Source: Rhytidiadelphus loreus
Lineage: Eukaryota > Streptophyta > Bryopsida > Hypnales > Hylocomiaceae
DNA: 64,000 nt
Direction of reading: 5' to 3'
Assembly (NCBI GenBank): GCA_947034895.1
Contig: OX344762.1
Span: forward strand, 9,119,501-9,183,500
A model generated the notes under the pieces. It was not told where the DNA came from, made no database searches, and saw only the letters and a program-made list of their open reading frames with translations. The position numbers and the translations under genes were made by a program. Positions within the stretch are counted from its first letter, which is position 1, and every line of letters starts with the position of its first letter. Positions 1 to 11,100 of the stretch are shown in pieces.

Positions 1-1144
1 TTAGCATTGTATGCCTGCTGAATGACTGGTTTACCGTGCAAAATTGACTTCAAACGACTACACATTACCTTATAAATCAAGCTTGTAGATTTTGCAAAAA
101 ATTATGAATCTTGGAGTTCGATGAAGCCGTCATGACAGACTTAAATGCAAATTGCTGCTAAAAGGTCCTAGAACACTCTGTATTTTCAACCTCCTCCAGA
201 TGGGAAGTCCTTCCGTACAGAATAGCATGTTGCCGATGGGCAACATTTGTCCAGGGTCAGGTTTTTAAAACAATGGTCGTTAACATTGGCGTGTTTCAGA
301 GGTCTAAAAATGGGACCAGTATGAATCTAAGGTCTCTACGGGGCACCTAAACCTGCGCCAATTGCACTGAAATCCGTCATTTTAAACGAAACGAGGTTAA
401 CATTCTGTTAGCTTTTGCGTCGAGACGGGTATTTGGGTGGAAGGCACTCACATCAATCGATCTCTGTGATTGTGACATCACTTCTCGGTTTTGGGATCAT
501 TACTAGGATCATTATGTCTGCGACGTCAAACTGTCACGGTGTGGTACATGATTGTTGATCGTGTCTACCTTTCGAATTTTAGGTAGTTTGTGAAGCACGC
601 GATCATGTAGAGTAAAACACACTAGAAACGTCACCTGTTCAGTTCTTTCCCCAGCAGTGGAAATCCACCCATCTTCAAAGGCAACACTCTTGAAAACCAA
701 TAGACTGGCAATATGAGCAGCCAAAGTCAAAAATATAATTGCCATTCATGAACAAAAGTATCGCCGTCCTATGAACACATTTCCTCAGATGCTGCACCTC
801 AGTCTTCAAAGACACTCCTCTGGACGGAACAATCGCAAGAGTGCCAGTCATAAGAGCCGCCAACGAGAATGCCAATGAAGGTGCAACCAACACGCAAAAA
901 TACGCTTCATTCTTGCATGGCAGCTCAGGTCTCAAATGAGGTATTGAATTTGAACTTGCATCCGAAAATCCTAATGCAGGTGGCAACCTCACCCGAACGA
1001 AAGCATCACAAGGGCAGCGCCGAGCAGAATGACATTCTGTGTATTGGCCGTCTTTTCAAGCTCCACCCGCAACGAGCTCGCATCGAAACACTCGAGCAAT
1101 TCCACGAGCTCCGCGTGGTTGTGCTCCTTTAGTTGCCAATTTCG
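1..1144. other. Intergenic, no gene seen
   Basis: Short open frames occur on both strands, but none shows a recognisable domain, a plausible splice structure or a biased composition. I see no RNA gene and no clear repeat before the first MITE copy. Confidence 0.5.
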
Positions 1145-1300
1145 TCAATTTTGTTAAATTGGCGTGATTCCTGCCCCCCAAATAGGGGACAGAAATCTAC
1201 ACGAAGCTCTTAAATCTAGGCCGGGTGTAGATTAATAATTCAGGACACTCGTCCTAAAAGGTGCCAAAGTAGTGGAAAACCGCGAATTTAACGACATTGA
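1145..1300 (+). mobile_element. MITE-A copy 1 (~155 bp, TIR)
   Basis: The left end reads TCAATTTTGTTAAATTGGCG and the right end is its approximate inverse, GCGAATTTAACGACATTGA. The interior carries the family blocks: a GAAATCTACACGAAGCTCTT-like block, a CTAGG(A/C) block, a TTCAGG block and GTGCCAAAGT-GTGGAA before the right terminus. The same order of blocks recurs in about ten other places in this window. There is no coding capacity, so this is a non-autonomous TIR element. Confidence 0.65.
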
Positions 1301-1689
1301 GGCGATGTGTCCAGAGGTGAGTACCCTGACATGCTTTGGCGTGGATGTTCACAGGGTCATAGTTAATTTCCAAACCGCAGTTCTTCTGCCTTAGCAGCAG
1401 TTTACCATGGCTATATTCCCTGTTACCACCGCTAAATAGAGCGGAGTGAAGTCCTCACAGCTGAATTCTGCGCCCATAAATTTGTCAGGGAGAACACATG
1501 CGGACCTCGTGAAGATTCTTACGATGTTTACCCTTTTTCTGCTCCTATCAGGGCCGCACGTACTCGCAAGCTAGCTTGTGAGCCGTCGGACTGGGGGACA
1601 CTCAAGTGTAATTTTAAAGCATTTTAAAACATTTTGGATGAGGAACTTGTGCACTTGTTGAATAATCTCTCCATGGTCAGTTTCTGGTA

Positions 1690-1844
1690 GCCATTTCTGA
1701 AGTTGTCTTGGTACCGGCGCCCAAATTGTGACCCAAATCTACACAAAGCTCTAAAAGCTAGCTAGGATGCGTATAGAATTACTTTTCAGGCCGCTCATCT
1801 TGAAAGTGCCAAAGTTGTGGAATACCCAAATTTAACGAAATTGA
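1690..1844 (+). mobile_element. MITE-A copy 2
   Basis: The interior blocks (CAAATTGTGACC, ACACAAAGCTCTAAAAGCTAG, TTTTCAGGCCGC, AGTGCCAAAGTTGTGGAAT) are well conserved and the right terminus CCAAATTTAACGAAATTGA is intact. The left terminus is degraded, so the left boundary is approximate. Confidence 0.6.
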
Positions 1845-2108
1845 CTGAATCATGGTAGCACCAGAGCTATTGACCAGATGAGAATGGACTGACCAGTTTG
1901 GTCAAAAATCAAGCAGAAATTATCTTGAACAAGAGAAGTTAAAGCCTTAGCTGTTGTTGAACGTCAGTTGGATTTTGTGTGACTGGACCTGCAGGGGGCG
2001 TTGTCACCTGAGCAGGAGTCGTCCTGTTTACTCTCCTGCGTCCGTTGCCAGGGCGGTCTCGTGGACGGCCAAGTGCAAGGGGGGTGAGGATGTCTCTCCA
2101 TTATAACC

Positions 2109-2276
2109 GCAATTTCGTTCAATTGGAGCGACTCTGGCGTCTAAAATTGTGACATACATCTCCACGAAGGTCTAATTTCAGGCGACATACTAGGACATGT
2201 ATGGATTTACGTTTCAGGCCGCGCGTCCTGAACCGTGCCAAAGTATTGGAATATATCGCAAATTTAACGAAATTTA
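2109..2276 (+). mobile_element. MITE-A copy 3
   Basis: The left terminus GCAATTTCGTTCAATTGGAG and the right terminus GCAAATTTAACGAAATTTA form the family's inverted repeat. The interior carries AAAATTGTGACATACATC, TACTAGGACATG, TTTCAGGCCGCG and GTGCCAAAGTATTGGAAT. Confidence 0.65.
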
Positions 2277-4840
2277 ACGTTATTTCTTCCCGAAGTTAAC
2301 TGTTGAGTGTTGCCATTATTGGCGCGGTCTAGGAACGATGTGATGCGGTCAATGTCAATTTCATCCATGATCATCACCTCACTCTTTGCGTTCGACATAC
2401 ACTCCAAAATTAACAACTTCTAGTTTTCTATGAATTACAGGTGACGACTTTAAAATGGATGCAGACAGATCAGTTACAAATCATCTCCAATAATTATATA
2501 TTGTGCGAGATTTGTAGAAATGAGAGGCCAAGACATTCTTACAGACAAAAAACTGTACATTGTATGAAAGTCGAGGAGAGTTGGAAGTTACTTATGAGTA
2601 GATAAAATACTTCCTGGTACGAGGTTGTTGATAATATGTTCTGTAGACCAGATGGTGTGGAAGTACTAATTGTGATCAAAATGTAATATCTGCCGACAAC
2701 TTGGGACGCCGCGACCGTCCACCTGAGTTTCTCTTTCGGCAGGTGGACGGACAAACTTAGTGAACAACTTAGCTGAGTGAGATAACGTAGATGGAGCTTG
2801 CTGGTCTCTGCTTGCGTGAGATGAAGAGTCTGGCGACTGAAGAAAATTCTGCTTCTAGCCATTTACGTCTTGACTCGCATAATAATGTTTTGGAGGCCGC
2901 AGACACTGTACATTGAATCAATTTTCAGAGTAAATTGATGGAAAATATTTTTATATTCAGCTTATCGGTAGAACTACCGGAGAAGTCAACTAGCGGTTGG
3001 TGAACTACTGAACTGCGTTTGCTCTTCCCTGGAGATTCTGTTCTTGAGCTGCTTTATCTGGCATGGAGCTTTTTCTGGGGACTGTATGCTGGGAGCACAA
3101 TATTTCTTAGCTGGGTATGGTTTCCAGCCACCGACCAGCTAGAAGGAGAAGAAGGAACTCCCAGGTTTTAAGATCAAAGAAAATTTTAAAGATCATATTA
3201 GTTCAATTAAATGGCGTGGACGTGTGGTTCAGAGTGTTACAATTATGGCATTCAATTTCACATAAGCTTAGTTCTCCAAACAAAACAAACTTGGGACTAC
3301 AAAGACCTCAGGTTCCAGACGGGCAACAAGAAAAGTGTCAATTTTCTTGGATGTTGACCATTCTAATGAATATGGAGATAGTGCGCTAACAAAGATTCAC
3401 AGTTTTAAAAATTCCATTTTAATTGATCATGTCGTGAAAATATATGATTTCGTTGGGGGCAAATTTACATCATTGAGAGTCGATGATGAACATTGCACGT
3501 GTTGGTAAAAAACAAATAGAATCGGATTTAAAAAGAGTCCTCCCATAACCTAATCAAAAGTCAGAACTGATTAAAAAAACTGGAGGTCCGCTTAATTTGG
3601 GAGTCTTGGTCCTTTAACTGTTAGCGGTTACGCGTTTGTTCGCCCTCACCATGATCCAGCAGATCATTCAAGGAATTCGGGAACTATGTCAATAGTGAAC
3701 TCTACATGCCACCGACCATTCTTGCTACAAATTCATCTGAATTGTTACACCTCGTTCCAGGGCTTAAGAATTTCTCCCTTTCTCAACTTTGGAAGATTCA
3801 AAATTAGCAGGTAACCTTCAATTTTGAGCAGAATAAGCACAATTTTTTTTTTAAATTTTCAACATGTCAAGCTCAGTCAGCATCCAACAGTCGGTAGGGC
3901 AGGTAGACGGGCAGTAAGGGTAGGAGCCGAGCGAGCGGCATGATGCCTTCCCTTATTCTTAAACAATCGCAACATATTCAGTTGAACTTGATCAAAAATA
4001 GCGAACAGTTTCATGCTTTCTAAACAGTATGGAAACACGTGCAAGCCAGAAGCTCTGGAAATTCCGGTACCGTACGTACTTTCATACAGTTGTTCCCTAT
4101 TTTGCTGGAGTCTACAAAAAAAATGTGTTCGCTGTCAAGCTAGCTGTGTCAACAATGTCAACGTCTGAAAGAAACAGGTTGTCTGTACTGACCGATGCAT
4201 AACTTAACTTAGCCGTCACACAATATCATTCACACTCCGTCGGAGGACCGACCTCGCACTAATCATGCAATCTCTCATAATATATTACATATTCCCCGTG
4301 ATTCGTGTCACAGGAAAGTTATTTCAATTCCTTAGTGTCACCATTTTCCCCTTGACCTCACACGGGATTAGCAGCATTTCCTGGCCTGGATCCTCTCAAG
4401 GGGAAAGAAAGTCCACTGGGAACTTGCGTGTATGCTCCTGTAAGCAAACAGGGGATCCATTTATATTCCCCAGCTCACTACAGTAGCTTTCCTCTTCTTG
4501 AAAGACATCGGCACTTTCCAGACGTGCGTCTGAAATCTTCCATGATAGAGCTAGACAACTAATTAAAGCTTGACAAATCCAAGTTTCATTTTAGATCTTT
4601 GTGTGTACGTAGTTCAATTTCTCTTCCTGCTCTCTGAATCACACTAATACAAAGAAATTTGTACATTAGACCTATTTGATGAGGACGCAATTTATTCTTT
4701 CTGGGGCTGAATCTCAGGTCGAAGCCCGTGATGGAGCTGGCTACAATTTCGGTACCAGGGCCAGCAAGAGACCGAATGGAAGTCCCATCCTGTGCATCAA
4801 GCCTATCACTCAATGTTCAAACCTGTCAGATCAGCTCCAT
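2277..4840. other. Intergenic, no gene seen
   Basis: Open frames near 2539-2862 (minus) and 3117-3389 (plus) are isolated, have low-complexity or random-looking products, and have no neighbouring exons. I see nothing I can support here. Confidence 0.45.
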
Positions 4841-4981
4841 AAGACTAGGCTAAATTGGCGAGATTCTGGTTGCCAAAAATTGTGACATTCATCCAAAAAA
4901 AACACTCCAAACACTGACACAGATTTAAGTTTCAGGCGTAAGTGTCAAAGTGGTGGATTTCCTCCGATTCAACGAAGTTGA
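4841..4981 (+). mobile_element. MITE-A copy 4
   Basis: The copy has left TIR remnant CTAAATTGGCGAGATTCTGG, interior AAAAATTGTGACATTCATCC and TTTCAGGCG, and right end GATTCAACGAAGTTGA. It ends eight bases before the left end of the 3.2 kb element at 4990. Confidence 0.6.
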
Positions 4982-5389
4982 CGTTCTAAAGGCCCGTTCC
5001 CACTTGGACTTAAGGTGGCATTAAATCAGCTGTGAATTGTCAAGCATTCCCACCTGAGTGCTTACTTATTTGCCGAACCTACTTGGCAGCCGAGGTGGCA
5101 TCGTCGTAAGAGCACTCATTAAGCCGTTAATCACCCAAGTATCACTGTCCCACCACTGAGGAAGTAGTCCGTAATAATAACTTGGAGATCTTCAGGAAAT
5201 GAAGATTTCAGCAGCTGCTGGACGTTCTTATCAACATGCCTGGTCGACTGCCCATTACATAAGAACGGTGGCTGCCCCCAAGGCAGAAATTAGGGGGATC
5301 CAAGCCATCCAACTCGAAAAAATCCAAAACCTTGGAATTTCCCAAATATCACTTCACATGGTTTTGGATGTCACTATCAATGTGAGTTT

Positions 5390-5700
5390 ATTGTGGGGTA
5401 TAGGCAATGTATTTATACAAGTGGGGTGATGGGAGGTTAAGCAATCCATGAGGGATATTTGAATGAAGATTAGTAGAAGCTCAACCACTCATACCTAGTG
5501 AAGTCAAACGCAAGAATTGTGTTCAATGTAGAACTATAGACCTCATGTAGGCATAGTAAAATATTTTTTTTCAGAAAACTTTGAACGAGGGAAAGTTGTT
5601 AAATTAAGCTAATTTGGATTTCCAAAAATCCATTTGAGATTTGGAGTCTTTAATAAAAAGTTAGGAACAAAATTCAAAGAGGAATTCGAAGGAACATGTT
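5390..5700 (+). repeat. Left arm of long-TIR foldback family (copy 1)
   Basis: This stretch is a diverged match to 19415-19650, sharing in order GGGGTGATGGGAGGT, AGCTCAACCACTCA, a TTCAATGTAGAA block, AGGCATAGTA, and a GATTTGGAGTCT block. Its inverted partner lies about 1.9 kb away at 7545-7790, so the two arms enclose an AT-rich spacer. Confidence 0.55.
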
Positions 5701-7544
5701 TTTAGACTTTGTGCAACAAGAAGTGCAATTCAATTCATCATTTCATCCACAAAGTGCACTTATTTGGTATCTTTAATCCTAGAAAGAAGAAGCTTATCAC
5801 AAAGGTACTCTATCAAAAATGATCTAATTGATGAATCTAAAAGTACATTCTTCATTTTTGCAATGATCTAAAAATTCATTGATTGGTCACTTTTGGAGTG
5901 TTTAGTGTTGTAGGATTAATGGAAATTGTGATTTGCAATAAGATTTACTTATTTTGTATTTTAGGTGCAAGTGATGAGAAAATGATTCTATTAAAAAAAG
6001 GACAATATAAGGAAGATTGAAGCAAGAGAATTTTATAGTTGAAACCTATAAGCAAAGGGAGGGACCAAAAGAATAAATTACAATACCTAGAAGACAAATT
6101 TAACAATCCCTGTTGAATAATGATTTAATCCTTAAAAAAACTATTGTCCCCTTCGAAGATAAATGAGTATTTTGGTAGGGTTATGTGATCTCAATTTTTA
6201 ATTAGATTTTTTGAAGATAGAAAAACACATTAGTTTTATATGGACATGATTTTTATTTCAATTGGTGATTGGGAGCAAAAATTATGTGACACTTTGCTTT
6301 AAATAGAGTTCATCAAAGTAGAACAAAAAAATCTACAAAATTTAAAAATATTTAAAAAAATTTGATCCTCAAAAAAAAACTTTTGTGTATACGGAAAGAT
6401 GGGGTTCATTTTAGTTGGAGTAGTGATGAAGAGATTTGTATTTCGGGAGAAATTTGAGCATCTTTTTCCAGAAAATACTAACAAAATTTAGTTTTGAACT
6501 CAATTTTCAATTAAATTAGAAAAATGTTCCAAGTGGTTTAGTTATTTTCTAAGAACAATCTCATCATTGGGATTAGTATCTTTTTAATTCCTTCTAAAAA
6601 TCATTAGTAAGTTAGTTTTTATTTCAATCTTGTATGTACTTCTACTTAAATAAACTTTTGAAGGATGAAAATCAAAGTTTGTTTGTTTTTTAAATTCTAA
6701 AATTTTGAACTCAATTTTTGAACATAAAAAAATATTTAGGGGTTAATATGCAATCTATGTAATCTTAATTTATGGATAGCCTTCTATCAACTAGTAGAAA
6801 TATGGGCCCACATAGACTAGTGAAAAGCCCCATGAGAAGATTCACATGGCCAACTAAACTAGATTTGGGTCTTCAGGAACATGTTTCCCAAATCTATGTA
6901 GCCCATGTTTCTACTATTGATCTATTTATTATCTTTTTTGAAAGAGACACTATTACTAATTATTGGTGTTTTATCATAATGAACTTTAGAAGTGAATACC
7001 TCTCTATTATGGGGTCAAAATTCTCTATGTCCACTTCAACATGTTTTTCCTTCCAACCGCTAAAATCAATTAGAAAATCACTAAATGTAGTCTTTTCATC
7101 CAAATTCCAACTAGTTTTGGCTAAATAGGTAATACATGGTGATTACATGTACACATAGCTTAGTGACAATGGAAAAGAGATAAGTTTAACTCTCATGCAT
7201 GTATCTTTTTTCCAATTTAAATTTTAATAAATTCATGCATGAATTTGATATACATGCCACACAAGACATTGGATTGGTTGTTTCAAAGGTAACGTAACAT
7301 CTTGCCAAAACATCTACCTCTTATGTTTCTAAACTCTCAATCCAGAAGCTTTGGATTTAGGACCTTTTAAAATGCACTTTCTTATTGCACTTTTGTATTT
7401 TGACAAAAGACAAGGAGCCACATGAAGGAAAATTGCATTGAGAATGATATTTAGTATTTGTAGTTGGTGATTGGTATTCATGTTGACATTCTAATTTCTC
7501 CACCCATTATAAAGAGCTCATGATTTGAAATTAAATTTTGCCCC

Positions 7545-7790
7545 AAACTTTTGATTGGAGGCTTGAAATTTCAAACGGATTTTTGGAAATGAAAAAAGAC
7601 TTCATTTAACAACTTTTCTTAGTTCGTAGTTTCTTGAAAAAAGTTATTCTACTATGCCTACATGAGTTTTGAAGTTCTACATTGCACATAGTTCCTACGT
7701 TTTCACAATGAGTGGTCAAGCTCTCATCTTCAAATTGTCCCATATCCTTTGAAGATTCATGATGGACAATGAATTTCATTATAAAAACAA
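7545..7790 (-). repeat. Right arm of long-TIR foldback family (copy 1)
   Basis: This stretch corresponds to 19690-19900 of the short copy: ACTTTTGATTGGAG, TTTCAAACGGATTTTTGGA, TTCTACTATGCC, and a GAGTGGTCAAGCTC block. It is inverted with respect to 5390-5700. The overlapping minus frame at 7606-7902 is a chance frame. Confidence 0.5.
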
Positions 7791-8160
7791 TTTCTCCACC
7801 CAATGTAAGGAGCATATGATTTGGAATTGAATTATAACATCCGCATTTCCAATACGTGAATATTTTTACAATTCCTTGGATTTGGGAGAGTGTCTTCTTC
7901 ATTTTCGAAGTCTTTCAAAAACTTGAATTGTGATCATTTTTTCTCATCAGATCAATATCGGTAAGCGGATGTGCCGGGGTCCGTTAGGTTTCGTAACTGC
8001 TGAATAAAATACCAGCCATGTGGGAACAGCACCTGTTTAGGAAACAATTGGTATACTTCCGATCCTGAACTGCCGGAATAAAAAATGATTTCCTTTTAAT
8101 GCTGAAGTTTTAAGTTTAAGCACACGCTGTTTGCAAACGCCAGGTGGGAATGGGCCTTAA

Positions 8161-11100
8161 CGTCGTCAAATGTCAAGTTGTACAGTACATCGATCAATGC
8201 AAGGTTCCTGAATGCCATGATATGGGATTCATCTGCATGATTGTCTGCAAATCTTCTCAACATGGTTGCCATTCACAAGTGGGAGCAGGTGTTTGCAACG
8301 GCATAGTTTTGATGACATTACGTTGGCAAACTATAAGGTGGGTACACCCAAAACCGTCACTTTTTACTACTGAGCCTAGTTGCTATTATGAAACTGGTCA
8401 AATTTTCACACATTCATGTTGGCAAGTGAAAGGAGGTTCCAACGCACCAAAGAACGCCACATTTGGATATTGTATGCAAAAGTTATTAAAGGTCAAAGTT
8501 CGTTTCTGAAAGCGCTCCATCCAAATAGGTACATAACTGAAATTCGAAATGTACAAACCTTCTAGATGGCGCTTTAAGGTCAAGTGCCATTTAACAGCAT
8601 ACTACCTTATAAGGTCTAGTCAGAATTAGGAGTTTGGCCTCATGCCATTGCTGAAATTTTTCAATTTTTTTTCCACATAAAGAGAAGTGTGAAAAACAGT
8701 GACAGCAATTGAATTTTCATTGACAAAGTATGAATTTGCTATGAATTTTTGAAGTGTTCAATGCATCATGGCCCAAAAGAGTCTATAGACTACCCCAAAA
8801 CCAACAAAATTTGAATCCATGATGCTCATCTTCTTCACCTAAAGCAATCATAATATTTTCAAACTTGGTAGGCCTAAAAAGTCAATTCTTACAATGAATT
8901 CACACTAAAAAGTTAGAAGTTCCTAATGAGGTTCCTAATCACTCCATTATTGTCATGTAAGACATGCATTGTGGCCCAAATTTCACATACTTGAAAAAAA
9001 TCCATAATGGGATCATTCCCTAGGTGTCCACTATGGGTCATTTGACCACAATGGATTGTTTTACCTTAATGTTTGTCCAACAACTCTTATGACATCCAAT
9101 ATTCCAAACAAACCAAAAAGATTTTTTAATGTTTTTTTTATAAATGGTTATAGAATCAATTTTCCAACCTTGTCAGGTCTTGGAGTCAAAGCTCTAATCT
9201 AGCTCACTAATGCAATACTCATAACATTCTATAACTTTGAGATTTCTTCCATTAGGCTTATGTGGACACTTCACTAGAGGGTGGAATATGCCCCTATATT
9301 CTTGGGGAAGGATTTTAATTGAAGTGATAACTAATTCTTGGATAGTGCACTCTCATTTATTGAACAAGAAAAGGAGCGGGAAAGGACCCCTACTAGAGTT
9401 GGTTAGTAATGTTATTTACAAGGTCTATCAAGGGGGATCAACATGGTTGTAATAGACGTGAGCCTTTGTAAGGATGGTTGATTTGATTGGTGCAAGGATT
9501 CTTCAATAAACTTTGGAATACCAGCTTTCATGTCCACATATGAGGCTATCTTTACATTATTGTACGAACATAGTCATATCACTTTCATACACCATGAAAG
9601 CTAGATATTTAAGAAAAATATTCAGAAAGAGACACATGTTAAATTCTAGTGGGTAGGCAAAATTTTCCAAATTTCAATGTACAAAAATTAGGAATCATCA
9701 TTTTGAGAAACAATATGGGATTACAAATTTGCATTCCTATCCCTATTTATATTTACATTTATTGCAATTACATTGGTTATATACAAATTTTCTTAGAAGG
9801 GGGGACTTTTGTTTTTTTATTAAGGGTGGCTAGTGTTTTTGAGAGGATAGTCACTTCCATTTCTAATTTTGAACTTCCAAACTTATTACAAAAATAATGA
9901 GTGTATGTTATATGTATATATGAAGGGTGAGGGACATGCTCTTCAAAGGTTCACAATATATATAGCTTGTCCTTCCTTTTCTAAACCAAAAAGAGTAGTT
10001 GAAAATTCTTGTCTTTCTTCTTCAATCAATCCTTGTTTGAAAGCTCCTCAATCCATCCATCCATTTAGAGAATATTGAGAGAACTTTTGTTTTGATTTGG
10101 GCCTTGACAGGTGACTGAGTCTTCAACTCCATTTTTCTTCGAGGGAAGCTAAAGTAGGAACACCATAAAAAATTACCCTCTTTCTAGTGGCAAACTAGGT
10201 TGTCCTGAAACTAACAATAGCTGGTTTTGAAAAAAATCATGAAAAGATTCGATTTGCTTGAATTTGATTGGCTTACACTTGATTAGGAACAAGTTTCAAA
10301 AGGTAGCCGTTGTTGGAGAACCATAATGGGGTCCATATTTTATATTACATATAAAAAATTTATTTTTGGAGAAAAGAATTCCGTGTTTTTATTTTTTGCA
10401 TTCTTCCTCATCCTTGTTTTTGCACATATTGAGCTCAATTTCTCAAGAAATTTCCCATATCTTGCATGTTGAAATGCTTGTTTTCACCGTTTACGGTGTT
10501 CCTACCTTTCACTGCAAATGAAAGGACAAGTGACAACTAAGCTCGTCTAAGTTTTAGTTAAGGTAGGAGGCTTGAACTTGGATCGGACATTTTGAATGGA
10601 ACATGCCTCAAAGTTACATTCTGCTTTCTTCAATTGATCAAAATGTACCAACGGTGTACATTTCAAGGGGTGGTCGCTTTTAGAGCCCTATGGTGTTTTG
10701 ACTTCAAAATTTCATAACTAATTCCATGAAGCTTCAAAAAATATGAAACGACTTGGGTTAGATGTCAATTCTCCTTGTCTTTCAATGAAAATTGATTGAA
10801 AAATGTTTCAAGGTGTTTTACCTCCCTAAAATTCAGTTCCAGCCCTTCGATGGTAGCTGTGCATTTTTCCTTCAGTTTTGTGCCTCATCAGTCGGATGAG
10901 ATGAGCTTATTGTTATGTTCCGGTAGGAGGAAAAGGACCACGATCAGTGGTTGGTTGAGTAGTGAGTGAGAATGACGGAGGCAATAATGAGATCATTCCG
11001 TCTAGTACGCCTCATCAGTCTTCGCAATTGTTCCCAACCTTCAGTTAACCCCTAAATAAATGACGGACCCATCACCAATGATTTCAAGCCTCACTGCTCC

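Larger units (their letters stand above)
4990..8157. mobile_element. 3.2 kb TIR element with TAA duplications (PIF/Harbinger-like?)
   Basis: The left end AGGCCCGTTCCCACTTGG and the right end CCAGGTGGGAATGGGCCT are inverted matches with two differences. Each is flanked directly by TAA (4987-4989 and 8158-8160). A three-base TAA duplication with a GGCCC-type terminus is typical of PIF/Harbinger (Tourist) elements. No transposase frame can be read inside, so it is non-autonomous or a decayed carrier. It contains a second inverted structure: arms at about 5390-5700 and 7545-7790 that match the foldback family at 19300-20040. Assignment to Harbinger is an inference from termini and target duplication only. 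Confidence 0.5.
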
